Notes: generated by a model from the letters alone, not told the origin. A DNA stretch of 19,354 nt from Candidatus Woesearchaeota archaeon (GCA_016177265.1 JACOVP010000033.1:1-19354), one strand, 5' to 3'; positions 1 to 8,522 are shown, numbered from the stretch's first letter. Translations and numbers: made by a program.

Positions 1-2
1 GT

Positions 3-965
3 CCTGATGTGCGAGAAGGAATGGTTGCCATTATTGCCCTCAAAATTCCAGAACCGCAATTTGAAGGCCAAACCAAAACCAAGCTCGGCAATTCTGATGT
101 GAAAGGACTAGTGGACAGTGTGGTCTATGAAAAGTTTACTGCCTACCTTGAAGAGCATCCAGCTATAGCAAAAATAATTATGGGAAAGTGCCTGCAGGCT
201 GCAAAAGCTCGTGAAGCTGCACAAAAAGCACGGGAGTTAACTCGAAGAAAGTCAGCTTTAGAATCTGGTTCATTGCCTGGAAAACTAGCAGACTGCCAAG
301 AGCGTGATCCTGCCAAAGCAGAAATGTTCATTGTGGAAGGAGATTCCGCTGGCGGTAGTTGTCTAGGTGGCCGTGATCGCAAATACCAAGCAATCTTACC
401 ATTACGTGGTAAAGTCCTCAATGTAGAGAAAGCTCGCTTGGAAAATATCTTCAAGAACAATGAAATTACTACGATGATTTCAGCGATAGGTGGAAATGTT
501 GGACAAGAGTTTGATATAAATAAAGTGAGATATCATAAAATTATCATTATGGTCGATTCAGATGTGGATGGTTCACACATCTCCTGTCTATTGTTAACAT
601 TTTTTTATAGATATATGCGTCCCTTGATTGAAAGAGGATACTTATATTTAGCAAATGCGCCTTTATATAGAATAGCAAAAGACAAAAAAATTTTATATGG
701 TTACTCCGATGCGCAAAAAGAAAAAATCATAGCAGAGATTGGTACAGACGTCAGCATTCAGCGCTACAAAGGCCTCGGTGAGATGAATCCAGAGCAATTA
801 TGGGAAACCACGCTAGATAAAACACGCAGAAAATTAGAATGTGTTACTATACAAGACGCAGCAGAAGCTGATGAAATCTTCTCAGTACTGATGGGTGAAG
901 AAGTAGCTCCTCGTCGTGAATTTATTATGGAACATGCTAAAGATGTAAAGAATTTGGATATTTGA
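3..965 (+). CDS. gyrB: DNA gyrase subunit B, C-terminal part (partial at the window edge)
   Basis: This is the ATPase-bearing subunit of the type IIA topoisomerase that introduces negative supercoils; only the last 320 codons are in the window and the N-terminal GHKL ATPase domain lies upstream. Visible in order are the end of the transducer domain (EGQTKTKLGN), the TOPRIM domain with EGDSAGG at about nt 336-356 supplying the catalytic glutamate, the metal-binding DSDVDGSH at about nt 555-578, and the C-terminal QRYKGLGEMN motif. The frame is open to the left edge, so the GTG at 9 is an internal valine and not a start. The stop is 5 nt before the gyrA ATG, so gyrB and gyrA form an operon. Bacterial-type gyrase occurs in many euryarchaea and DPANN archaea. 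No large insert is seen between the TOPRIM motifs. Confidence 0.97.
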   Translation, partial: PDVREGMVAIIALKIPEPQFEGQTKTKLGNSDVKGLVDSVVYEKFTAYLEEHPAIAKIIMGKCLQAAKAREAAQKARELTRRKSALESGSLPGKLADCQERDPAKAEMFIVEGDSAGGSCLGGRDRKYQAILPLRGKVLNVEKARLENIFKNNEITTMISAIGGNVGQEFDINKVRYHKIIIMVDSDVDGSHISCLLLTFFYRYMRPLIERGYLYLANAPLYRIAKDKKILYGYSDAQKEKIIAEIGTDVSIQRYKGLGEMNPEQLWETTLDKTRRKLECVTIQDAAEADEIFSVLMGEEVAPRREFIMEHAKDVKNLDI

Positions 966-970
966 GAACT

Positions 971-3394
971 ATGACAGAAGAAGACATCCAGCAACGATTG
1001 ATTGAACAGGAAATGAAGGAATCCTACGTAGATTATGCTATGTCCGTCATCATTTCCAGAGCATTGCCAGACATTCGTGATGGTCTCAAGCCAGTCCATA
1101 GAAGAATTCTGTTCACGATGTATAAAATGGGATTGACACACACAAAGCCATTCAAAAAATCTGCGCGTATAACGGGAACCTGTATGGGCCGATATCATCC
1201 CCATGGAAATCTTGCTATTTACGAAAGTTTAGCACGTATGGCGCAAGATTTTTCATTACGATATCCATTAGTAGATGGTCAAGGCAACTGGGGCTCGATT
1301 GACGGATTCAAACCGGCCGCTGAAAGATATACAGAAGCCCGTCTCAAGAAAATCGCAGAAGAAATGCTCCAAGACATCGACAAGAAAACCGTACAGTTTG
1401 TTCCAAATTATGACAACACAGAACGTGAACCAGCAGTCTTACCATCAAAATTGCCCAACTTGCTCATCAACGGCAGCACAGGCATCGCAGTAGGTATGGC
1501 TACTAATATCCCACCCCATAACATCGGTGAAATCATTGACGCATCTGTCGCTTGCATCGACAACCCTAACATCGAAATTGGAGAGTTACTCAAACACATC
1601 AAAGGACCAGATTTTCCAACAGGTGGTTTGATCTCCGGCTTGACAGGACTGCGAGAAGCTTACGAGAAAGGTAAAGGTAAAATTATCGTCAAAGCAAAAA
1701 CAAGCATAGAAGATCGCAAGATCATCGTCACAGAAATTCCTTATATGGTCAATAAAACTGCATTAATTGAAAACATTGTAGAATTAGTCAAAGAAGGAAA
1801 TGTTGAAGGAATTGCAGATATTCGCGATGAAAGCGATCGTGAAGGTCTTCGTATTGTATTTGAGTTAAAAAAAAGCGCGGATCCGCAGCTAGTCCTCAAT
1901 CAATTGTATGCACAGAGCATGCTCAAGACAACCTTCGGCATCATCATGCTGGCAGTGCACGAAAACCAGCCAGTCATCTTCAATATCAAAGACGCAATCA
2001 AGTATCACATCTCTCATAGAAAAGACGTTGTTACGAGAAGAACGCAGTTCGAATTGCAACGAGCAGAAGACCGTAACCATATTGTTCTCGGATTGATTAC
2101 TGCCTTAGACCACATCGACCCCGTAGTCAAGTTGATCAAAGAATCAGACAACGTAGATGTTGCACGACAAGGTTTAATACAGCAGTATCAATTAACAGAA
2201 ATCCAAGCCAATGCCATCTTAGATATGCGCTTGCAAAAATTAACATCTCTAGAAACAAACAAACTGAAGCAAGAACATGCAGACCTCAAAAAAATAATCC
2301 AAGAACTCAAAGACATTCTCGCTTCTGAACCAAGAATCTTCGCTATCATCAAGCAAGAATTCCTAGAACTCAAAGAAAAATATGCTGATGCAAGAAAAAC
2401 AGAGATTACTGCAGGAGAAGAAGTCATTGAAGAAGAAGATCTCATCAAGGAAGAAACCGTCGTTGTCACAATCACACATTCAGGGTACATCAAAAAATTA
2501 CCTGTAGAAACCTACAAGCAACAGAGGCGGGGTGGTCAAGGGATTATTGGTGCAGAAACAGGAGAAGAGAATGACATCGTCAAGAATATTTTCACGACAT
2601 CCAACTTGAATTACTTGTTATTATTCACCAGTCAAGGAAAAGTACACTGGTTGAAAGCATACGAAGTCCCAACTGCATCCAGGTATGCGAAAGGAAAAGC
2701 AATAGTAAATTTGGTAAGATTGGGAGAAGGAGAAAAAGTGTCTACCATTCTCTCAGTAGCAAAATTCAACGATCAAGAGTTTATCACGATGGTCACGAAG
2801 AAGGGAGTTATCAAAAAAACAAATCTCAACGAATTTGCTAATCCACGACAAGGTGGTATTCGTGCAATCAACCTACTCGAAGGAGACGAATTAGTAGCGG
2901 CGCAATTAACTCCTGGTAATCTGGATATTATTCTAGGAACCAAGAAAGGAATAGCAAGCCGCTTCAATGAAGGAGATATCCGTGCTATGGGACGTACAGC
3001 AACCGGTGTCCGTGGAATCAAGTTAGAGCAAGGAGACGAAGTCATCGGTATGCAGACCACAGCAGAAGGAACAACACTTCTCACAGTCAAAGAAGATGGT
3101 TATGGCAAGCGGACAGCCATAGATGAATACAGGCAGATCCATCGCGGCGGTAAGGGTATCATTAACATTAAGACTGAAGGAAAAAACGATAATGTGATAG
3201 GTATTATCATGGTCAACGATGATGATGAAATTATCCTCATGTCGCAGAAAAGCATTGTCATCAGAACTGCAGTCAAAGATATTTCTAGTATCGGTCGTAA
3301 TACGCAAGGCGTTCGTATTATGAAATTAAAAGAAGGAACTGGTGATAAAGTAATGACTATAGCAAAGGTGGTAAAGAGTGACAACGGACAATAG
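971..3394 (+). CDS. gyrA: DNA gyrase subunit A
   Basis: This is the DNA breakage-reunion subunit, 807 residues, working as A2B2 with GyrB. The N-terminal winged-helix/tower region holds the catalytic Tyr120 (nt 1328-1330) in AAERYTE, where most gyrases read AAMRYTE. The C-terminal beta-pinwheel carries a GyrA box, QRRGGQG (nt 2522-2542), which marks gyrase rather than topoisomerase IV; the usual lysine is glutamine. The ATG at 971 is preferred over an in-frame TTG at 962 because it gives the conserved start MTEEDI and follows the gyrB stop closely. In the quinolone-pocket segment GRYHPHGNLAIYE, the residues matching E. coli Asp82, Ser83 and Asp87 are Asn, Leu and Glu. No separate promoter is seen, so it is probably cotranscribed with gyrB and with the small gene overlapping its 3' end. 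Confidence 0.98.
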   Translation: MTEEDIQQRLIEQEMKESYVDYAMSVIISRALPDIRDGLKPVHRRILFTMYKMGLTHTKPFKKSARITGTCMGRYHPHGNLAIYESLARMAQDFSLRYPLVDGQGNWGSIDGFKPAAERYTEARLKKIAEEMLQDIDKKTVQFVPNYDNTEREPAVLPSKLPNLLINGSTGIAVGMATNIPPHNIGEIIDASVACIDNPNIEIGELLKHIKGPDFPTGGLISGLTGLREAYEKGKGKIIVKAKTSIEDRKIIVTEIPYMVNKTALIENIVELVKEGNVEGIADIRDESDREGLRIVFELKKSADPQLVLNQLYAQSMLKTTFGIIMLAVHENQPVIFNIKDAIKYHISHRKDVVTRRTQFELQRAEDRNHIVLGLITALDHIDPVVKLIKESDNVDVARQGLIQQYQLTEIQANAILDMRLQKLTSLETNKLKQEHADLKKIIQELKDILASEPRIFAIIKQEFLELKEKYADARKTEITAGEEVIEEEDLIKEETVVVTITHSGYIKKLPVETYKQQRRGGQGIIGAETGEENDIVKNIFTTSNLNYLLLFTSQGKVHWLKAYEVPTASRYAKGKAIVNLVRLGEGEKVSTILSVAKFNDQEFITMVTKKGVIKKTNLNEFANPRQGGIRAINLLEGDELVAAQLTPGNLDIILGTKKGIASRFNEGDIRAMGRTATGVRGIKLEQGDEVIGMQTTAEGTTLLTVKEDGYGKRTAIDEYRQIHRGGKGIINIKTEGKNDNVIGIIMVNDDDEIILMSQKSIVIRTAVKDISSIGRNTQGVRIMKLKEGTGDKVMTIAKVVKSDNGQ

Positions 3395-3581
3395 CCTAGA
3401 TGAAGTACTCAGAGGAACAGAGAGATATAGTGAAACATCCCTGACTAACGGAGAACGGCAAAGAAAGATATTAGAGGGAACGATGAGAACCTTCGGTGAT
3501 TTATTGTATCCCTATCAAGAACCTGAAAGAGATTATGGGCCTACCAAACCTTACAGTCGTCTGAGGATAAAAAAGAACTAG
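3378..3581 (+). CDS. Small hypothetical protein downstream of gyrA
   Basis: A 67-residue, hydrophilic protein that I do not recognise. It starts at a GTG inside the last codons of gyrA (17-nt overlap) and has a Shine-Dalgarno-like AGGTG at 3366-3370, 7 nt before the start, which supports it as a translated gene coupled to gyrA. The sequence is rich in charged residues and proline/tyrosine towards the end (LLYPYQEPERDYGP), with no membrane segment, no cysteine and no clear domain. Its TAG stop overlaps the stop codon of the convergent aIF2-gamma gene by 3 nt. Other possibilities are a spurious ORF in the space between gyrA and the convergent gene, but the start signal and the tight fit argue for a real gene. 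A role with gyrase is suggested by position only. Confidence 0.6.
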   Translation: MTTDNSLDEVLRGTERYSETSLTNGERQRKILEGTMRTFGDLLYPYQEPERDYGPTKPYSRLRIKKN

Positions 3582-4927
3582 GCGCTCACAATCTTCGCTA
3601 CTCCAATCAATCGCCATCGATTCCCCAGCATCCTGCTAATCACAATTCTGTCATCCTTGCTGCAGCACACGGGAATTTTTAAGCGAGCATGGACAAGATC
3701 TTTTCTTAATTCTGTCACAAGACCAACAGTCACTGCAGAGTTCACATTCAGCATCAGTGGCTCCAATTTCTTAATGGCTTCAACTTGTAATTCTTCTTTT
3801 GTCCCGACAACTCGCTGCAATAACTGTGGTTGTAAGGTCAACGTATACCAGACGTCTGGAAGTCTTCCTTTCTTTCCAACAACATTGCCAGTTAAAGAAT
3901 CAGCTTTCACATAGTAGGGATCTAATCCAGTCATAATACCAAACGAGCCACCAGGATGCACTTCCTTGACTGTTACGCCACCACTATGAAGACCGGTAAT
4001 GTTCGTTATAATAGGATGCCATTGTTTTTTCCCCTCTTTCTCAATCCCAAACCCAGGCCTAATTTCAATCTCCTCCCCTTCTCTGAGCACACCCTGTTGT
4101 AATGCCCCTCCCAAGACACCGCCATGCAGACTTTCAATAACTGCCCCGGGTCTATTAATATCAAAGCTCCTCGCAACAAAAAACAAGGGATCTTTCGTTA
4201 TGTCACGAACAGGAGTAGGAATAGTTTGTTCTATTGCAGAGATCAATGCAGGAATATTCACGTTATGTTGTGCACTGACAGGGATAATGGGCGCTTGTGC
4301 TGCAATCGTTCCTTTAATAAAAGTTTTGATCTGCTCATAATTCTTCATCGCCTGCGTTTCATCAACTAAGTCAATCTTGTTTTGCACAATGACGATGTTC
4401 TTGATCCCTAAAATCTCCAATGCCATCAAATGTTCCCTCGTCTGTGGCAGAGGACAGTCTTCATTAGCAGCAACTAGTAACAGTGCGCCATCAATAATCG
4501 AAGCCCCGCTCAACATCGTCGCCATTAAACTCTCATGGCCAGGAGCATCAATGAAACTGACTTTCCGTAAAAACGCAGCTTTGCCACCGCAAGTAGCACA
4601 AGTAGGACTGATATTATAAGCCTCTTCACCCTTACACTTCGAACATTTGTAAAAATCTGCATCTGCATACCCCAGACGAATAGTAATGCCTCGTTTCATC
4701 TCCTCAGAATGGGTGTCTGTCCACTTCCCCGTCAGTGCTTTCGTCAGGGTTGTTTTTCCATGATCGACATGGCCGAATAAACCTATGCTCACGACAGGTT
4801 GGTGCTGGGAAAGTTCTTGTTTCTTCTTTGATTCTTTGACTGCTACTGGTTTTGCAACCGCTTTCTTTTCAGTCTTCTCTGTAGGAGTTTTTGCTTTTGA
4901 TGGTTTTTTTGTCGTTACAACAGCCAT
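3578..4927 (-). CDS. eif2g: Translation initiation factor aIF2, gamma subunit
   Basis: The GTPase subunit of heterotrimeric aIF2, which carries initiator Met-tRNA to the small ribosomal subunit. All G motifs are present: GHVDHGKT (G1), RGITI (switch I), DAPGH (G3), NKID (G4) and VSAQH (G5). The zinc knuckle typical of the family is seen as CSKC and CATC. The two C-terminal beta-barrel domains follow, and at 449 residues the protein is near the usual 410-420 plus an N-terminal extension of about 40 residues rich in Lys, Thr and Ala before the G domain. The ATG at 4927 has no Shine-Dalgarno but a TATA box centred 28 nt upstream, which fits a leaderless mRNA. It follows S6e by 36 nt on the same strand, a familiar archaeal pairing. 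Its stop overlaps that of the convergent gene by 3 nt at CTAG. Confidence 0.98.
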   Translation of the reverse strand: MAVVTTKKPSKAKTPTEKTEKKAVAKPVAVKESKKKQELSQHQPVVSIGLFGHVDHGKTTLTKALTGKWTDTHSEEMKRGITIRLGYADADFYKCSKCKGEEAYNISPTCATCGGKAAFLRKVSFIDAPGHESLMATMLSGASIIDGALLLVAANEDCPLPQTREHLMALEILGIKNIVIVQNKIDLVDETQAMKNYEQIKTFIKGTIAAQAPIIPVSAQHNVNIPALISAIEQTIPTPVRDITKDPLFFVARSFDINRPGAVIESLHGGVLGGALQQGVLREGEEIEIRPGFGIEKEGKKQWHPIITNITGLHSGGVTVKEVHPGGSFGIMTGLDPYYVKADSLTGNVVGKKGRLPDVWYTLTLQPQLLQRVVGTKEELQVEAIKKLEPLMLNVNSAVTVGLVTELRKDLVHARLKIPVCCSKDDRIVISRMLGNRWRLIGVAKIVSA

Positions 4928-4950
4928 AAAAGCGTTTGGGAGAAAGTGAA

Positions 4951-4958
4951 TTTATAAA
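4951..4958 (-). promoter_or_regulatory. TATA box for aIF2-gamma
   Basis: TTTATAAA on the minus strand lies in the 36-nt gap after the S6e stop, centred about 28 nt from the aIF2-gamma ATG at 4927. This spacing would put the transcription start at or next to the start codon, so aIF2-gamma can be made from its own leaderless transcript in addition to readthrough from S6e. Confidence 0.6.
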
Positions 4959-4963
4959 GGTTC

Positions 4964-5392
4964 TTATGATGCTGGTTTTGCTGGACTCTTTTCTTCCTTC
5001 TTCTCTTCTTTCTTTATGCCCCACAAATCCTCTATGCTTTTAGAGCCATGTTTCATAACTTTTAGATTTAATTGCGCAGTAATATCACTGACCGTATTCC
5101 CAGAAACCGTCTTGCGATAAATCGTCCTCCGCTCTGCATGACGAATCCCCACATCGCCTTTCTTGACAAGCAATTTTTTCCTCGTCGTCATGGTTAAATC
5201 TTGCCGCATGGGAAAACCTGCAATGTCACTCCCACCAGTAATTTGCAATTCATACCCAGGTAAATCTAAAAGAGAGCCTGCTACAGTTTCACCAATTTTA
5301 CGGCCAGTGACTGCAGTACTCTCTGCCAGCGTCTTCATATAGCTTTTTCCAGTTTTAGGATCATTGACAACGCATTTGATCTCTACCATCAT
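4964..5392 (-). CDS. rps6e: 30S ribosomal protein S6e
   Basis: Archaeal/eukaryal small-subunit protein. The start chosen is the first of two adjacent ATGs (5392 and 5389), giving about 142 residues that begin MMVEIKCVV; the open frame runs further upstream, but that part has no family resemblance and overlaps the divergent gene. Conserved family features are VNDPKTGKSY at the start, GxKIGE and the GSDxxGFPMR segment. The C-terminus is a Lys/Glu-rich tail, longer than the minimal archaeal S6e. A TTTTTAAAA box at 5412-5420 is centred 24 nt from the ATG and no Shine-Dalgarno is seen, so the mRNA is probably leaderless. It is followed by aIF2-gamma on the same strand. Confidence 0.95.
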   Translation of the reverse strand: MMVEIKCVVNDPKTGKSYMKTLAESTAVTGRKIGETVAGSLLDLPGYELQITGGSDIAGFPMRQDLTMTTRKKLLVKKGDVGIRHAERRTIYRKTVSGNTVSDITAQLNLKVMKHGSKSIEDLWGIKKEEKKEEKSPAKPAS

Positions 5393-5501
5393 CTTAACAG
5401 GTAAAAAATGGTTTTTAAAACTTTCTAATACAGAAGAGAAAAAGTAATAAAGAGGAGATTTACGCTCACTCAAGAAAAAGAGGAAGTCTAGACGAAGAAA
5501 A
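5393..5501. promoter_or_regulatory. Divergent promoter region between S6e and the HTH gene
   Basis: This 109-nt gap separates two divergent genes. TTTTTAAAA at 5412-5420 fits as the TATA box for S6e on the minus strand. For the + gene, TAATAAAG around 5444-5451 could serve, giving a leader of about 30 nt; no convincing Shine-Dalgarno lies at the right distance from the ATG at 5502. No RNA gene or long inverted repeat was seen. Confidence 0.4.
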
Positions 5502-6155
5502 ATGACTAAGTACATTCCTCCAGACATCGAAGCACGAATCCAGGAGCTCTGGAAAAAAGGCTGGACTGCAGGACAAATTGCTTCAATAACCAACCTCCCA
5601 CGCCACATTATCGACTACCGAACCCGTTTACGAGATAAAGCAAGAAAAGAAGGCTTCTCATCTCTTTATGAATGGAAAAAAACACAGATTCTCAAGAATG
5701 ATTTTCCATCAGTCCCTGCATACCGCACCTACTTAGCACAAGAACAGGGATTTCCAACGTTACAAAAATATAGAGAATTTCTAGAAAAATTTAAGCCTCA
5801 GAATCATGAAAAACAACAGCGACTAGAACGAGCAAGAAGAAAAAATTTTTCATCATTTACTGCATATGCAAGGGCAAAACAAGAAGAAAGAAAACAACAA
5901 CCACAAAACCTAGCACTAAGTTATCTTATGGAAGTAAAGATGAAGAATGGTGATAATACTCGACTCGCAAGGATAACAGGAAAAAACAAATCAACTATTC
6001 ATAGGTATAAAAGTGGTTACCTATTTCCATCACCAGAAGTACTAGAAAAAATATTAGAAACATTACAAATCCCTAGAGAAGAGTTGGATCAACTCACATT
6101 AGAAATGCGCCTCCATGAAAAAAATGGTGATGGAACAAAAAGTTTACCCTTCTAG
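5502..6155 (+). CDS. Putative DNA-binding protein with two HTH domains and internal GF/Y repeats
   Basis: A 217-residue basic protein of unknown function. Residues 8-40 form an HTH (KGWTAGQIASITNLPRHII pattern) of the kind used for site recognition, and residues 148-173 form a second, XRE-like HTH (NTRLARITGKNKSTIHRYKSG). Between them lies a short motif repeated four times at residues 51, 67, 83 and 115: a Gly/Asp/Asn, Phe, Ser/Pro, Ser/Thr, three residues, then Tyr/Trp and a basic residue (GFSSLYEW, DFPSVPAY, GFPTLQKY, NFSSFTAY). The gene is on the + strand between two translation-gene pairs on the minus strand, so it interrupts that cluster. Its stop is 7 nt from the end of the convergent Nudix gene. 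It is likely a transcription regulator; the target is unknown. Confidence 0.8.
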   Translation: MTKYIPPDIEARIQELWKKGWTAGQIASITNLPRHIIDYRTRLRDKARKEGFSSLYEWKKTQILKNDFPSVPAYRTYLAQEQGFPTLQKYREFLEKFKPQNHEKQQRLERARRKNFSSFTAYARAKQEERKQQPQNLALSYLMEVKMKNGDNTRLARITGKNKSTIHRYKSGYLFPSPEVLEKILETLQIPREELDQLTLEMRLHEKNGDGTKSLPF

Positions 6156-6162
6156 AGGAAAG

Positions 6163-6714
6163 TTATACGACCATCCTATCAAGATAGGTTTCTGCTTTAT
6201 GAAGGGCGTCAATCAACATGCGTGCCTTCTCAATCCGCAATCCTACATTGAAACACTTTACTGCTTCTACAAAATTGACCCATCGATAATCTTCTAGCTC
6301 TTGTTTCGCTACAGAGAAAGGACGTTTCCCTAGGTGTCTAATGAGACTAAAGATGTACGCCTTTCCGCATCGAAAACCATGATTCGTCGGATTGGTTGGG
6401 TCTTCAATCTCATCGTAGTGAAAAACAGGCTCTAAAATCTGCAGATCGTCAATACATATCCCAGGAAGTTCTTCTCCCAGTTCTCGCATTAAACTACTCT
6501 CTAAGCTTTCACCAAGATCAATGCCTCCCTGGGGAAATTGCCAACGAGGTCGTTCAGGATCTGCTGGAAAATAGCGAGCAGTCTGGTGCACGATCAAATA
6601 CATTTTTTGAGTATGATCATAGCGAAAGACAAGACCCACTATCGTTGGCCGAAAAGTATTCTCTCTAAAGAAATGTCGTACAAGAGGTTGAAACAAAGGA
6701 TTCTCAGCACTCAT
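6163..6714 (-). CDS. Nudix hydrolase, RppH-like
   Basis: A 183-residue Nudix (MutT) family pyrophosphohydrolase. The Nudix box is present at residues 63-82: Gly63, five residues, Glu69, seven residues, then RELGEE, providing the Mg2+-binding glutamates. It is preceded by WQFPQGGI, a signature shared with bacterial RppH and diadenosine-polyphosphate hydrolases, so likely substrates are 5'-triphosphorylated RNA or dinucleoside polyphosphates; the true substrate in this archaeon cannot be told from sequence. The ATG at 6714 is 7 nt after the aIF5B stop, so the two are an operon. The start has only a weak G-rich stretch upstream, inside the end of aIF5B. The C-terminal 40 residues are helical and do not match a domain I know. 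Confidence 0.88.
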   Translation of the reverse strand: MSAENPLFQPLVRHFFRENTFRPTIVGLVFRYDHTQKMYLIVHQTARYFPADPERPRWQFPQGGIDLGESLESSLMRELGEELPGICIDDLQILEPVFHYDEIEDPTNPTNHGFRCGKAYIFSLIRHLGKRPFSVAKQELEDYRWVNFVEAVKCFNVGLRIEKARMLIDALHKAETYLDRMVV

Positions 6715-6721
6715 ACAAGAG

Positions 6722-8443
6722 CTAAACCCCCCACGTCGGTTGCTGTTTTCGTTTAATCTCTGCTAATTCTTGCAGTACTTCTTTCTCATCCGCCTTTAAA
6801 TATTTTTTGAACTGTTTATAGCGCAAAAATTCCTGTTCTGGAATATCTGAAAGCAGCACATCATCCTCCTTAATCTGCCTTCCAACAATAACCCCAGGTA
6901 TGGAGACAGCAACTTCCTTCCCCTTGCCTGCTTCCTGAATGGACTCGCCCTCTTCTTGCATGCTCTTAATAACCCCACCCTTACTCCCATCACGTTTAAT
7001 CAGAGATACACCCGTTGTCAATGTCCCAGCCTCAACACGCACCCCAACAACTGCAGGATGACTCTGACGAAAGATGCATCCTCGAAGAATACGAAGACGA
7101 CAAGGCCTCGTTATTCCTTCTAATTCATGCAGTTCCTCCTGTTTTGATTGCTGCTCCTTCCACGCGGTATACTCTTCAATAATCTTGTAGATGACAGGAT
7201 GACAGATAGTTTTCACGTCAGTTTTCAATGGTTCAATATTGAAGCCGAGAATGACCTTGTAGATCGCCTCTCGTTCTGCTTTCGCATCAGCAATATCTTT
7301 TTTCGAGATGGAACCTAATGCTGCACGCTTAATGGGAATCTGCTGTTGTCGTAATAACCCTGCCAAAGCTTCCAGACTTCCTAACGTATCTGCCTTGATG
7401 ATCACACCAGCATGATCAGTCGTAATCACAACTTCCTCAATCTCTGCCTGCACTTCCTCAACCATCTGTTCAACATTTCCCTCTGCTACGCGAATCGGCA
7501 TGCCGCCAACAACGCCCTCTACCTGTGGTGCAACAACCAGCACACCGCAAGCAGCATGCACTTCCTTGACAGGTTTCAGTTTCCCACGGCTTCCGCGCTC
7601 TTGTTCAAACAACGCTTTCACTTTAGTTACTAATGGTTTGTCCATCGTCCCAAGAACAATCGTATCATTGGCTTTCAGAGAGCCATCGTACAGCACCACA
7701 TCCAAGACAACACCCAGACCAGCTTCTTCCTTCACTTCTAGAATCGTTCCTTTCCCAGGACATCTAACCTCAACTTGTAAACTCTTCTCGAGATACTTCT
7801 GCGCTAAGCCCATTAAGACCATTAACAATTCCTGTAATCCCTCACCAGTTTTAGCGCTCACTGGCACAAGAGCTACTTGATTGGTATAGTCCTGCACACG
7901 ATCAAAGCGTTCTGCCTGGAAACCAAGTGCACTGAGTTTGGCAACAACAGTATACAAAATCTTGTCCAATGCCTCTTGCACACGCTCCTGTTGCGACTTA
8001 ATGCTCTGCAAGAGCGTCGTTTTTCCACTCCTCCAACCATCAAGGAGATCAATCTTATTCAAGGCAACGATGAAAGGAGTCTTGTATTGTCTGAGAATAG
8101 TGATTGATTCAATGGTCTGCTCCTGAACTCCTTGCTGGCAGTCAACAACAACAATGGCCAAGTCAGCTAAATTGCCGCCACGCTTCCGCATATTGGTGAA
8201 CGCTGCATGACCTGGTGTGTCCAAAAACAGCAATCCAGGAAGGGTAATCTTGAAAGAGAACGTTTTCAGCAAGGGACCGCAAAACTTCTCCAAGGAAGCA
8301 AAAGGAATGTGATATGATTTTAAAGATTGTGTAATCCCTCCAGCCTCTCCTTTGATAATAGAAATCCCTTTAATCCGTTCTAGGATGCTCGATTTGCCGT
8401 GGTCGATGTGACCAACTAGCACCACTATGGGCTGCCTGATCAT
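6722..8443 (-). CDS. infB: Translation initiation factor aIF5B (IF2 homologue)
   Basis: A 573-residue GTPase promoting ribosomal subunit joining. G motifs are GHIDHGKS (G1; the family usually reads GHVDHGKT), EAGGITQ (switch I), DTPGH with the catalytic His (G3), NKID (G4) and SAKTGEG (G5). Domain II, the alpha-beta-alpha domain III and the domain IV barrel follow. The C-terminus ends in TWGV, close to the usual archaeal aromatic-Gly-Val/Ile ending that contacts aIF1A. The ATG at 8443 gives the short N-terminus typical of archaea. A TATA-like CCTTTTTAAA lies at 8491-8500 and an AGAGGAAG purine stretch precedes the ATG, so a leader of about 25 nt is likely. The gene is followed by the Nudix gene. 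In many archaea it sits after L7Ae-S28e-L24e-ndk; here those genes are about 4 kb upstream. Confidence 0.97.
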   Translation of the reverse strand: MIRQPIVVLVGHIDHGKSSILERIKGISIIKGEAGGITQSLKSYHIPFASLEKFCGPLLKTFSFKITLPGLLFLDTPGHAAFTNMRKRGGNLADLAIVVVDCQQGVQEQTIESITILRQYKTPFIVALNKIDLLDGWRSGKTTLLQSIKSQQERVQEALDKILYTVVAKLSALGFQAERFDRVQDYTNQVALVPVSAKTGEGLQELLMVLMGLAQKYLEKSLQVEVRCPGKGTILEVKEEAGLGVVLDVVLYDGSLKANDTIVLGTMDKPLVTKVKALFEQERGSRGKLKPVKEVHAACGVLVVAPQVEGVVGGMPIRVAEGNVEQMVEEVQAEIEEVVITTDHAGVIIKADTLGSLEALAGLLRQQQIPIKRAALGSISKKDIADAKAEREAIYKVILGFNIEPLKTDVKTICHPVIYKIIEEYTAWKEQQSKQEELHELEGITRPCRLRILRGCIFRQSHPAVVGVRVEAGTLTTGVSLIKRDGSKGGVIKSMQEEGESIQEAGKGKEVAVSIPGVIVGRQIKEDDVLLSDIPEQEFLRYKQFKKYLKADEKEVLQELAEIKRKQQPTWGV

Positions 8444-8490
8444 GGGGCTTCCTCTGCCTCTTTTTCCCTGTAATAAGTGGTGAAAAATCG

Positions 8491-8500
8491 TTTAAAAAGG
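8491..8500 (-). promoter_or_regulatory. TATA box for the aIF5B-Nudix unit
   Basis: CCTTTTTAAA on the minus strand is centred about 52 nt before the aIF5B ATG, which predicts a short leader of about 25 nt that contains the purine-rich AGAGGAAG as ribosome binding site. Confidence 0.5.
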
Positions 8501-8522
8501 TTTGCGAAGGAAGACCTAATCT

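Noticed and set aside
9..460. GTG at 9 as the start of gyrB, and long antisense frames over gyrB and gyrA
   Set aside because: The frame is open to the window edge and the sequence is internal gyrB; antisense frames have no recognisable features and shadow conserved genes.
5393..5608. Upstream extension of the S6e frame to 5608
   Set aside because: The added residues do not resemble S6e, overlap the divergent HTH gene, and the TATA box supports the start at 5392.
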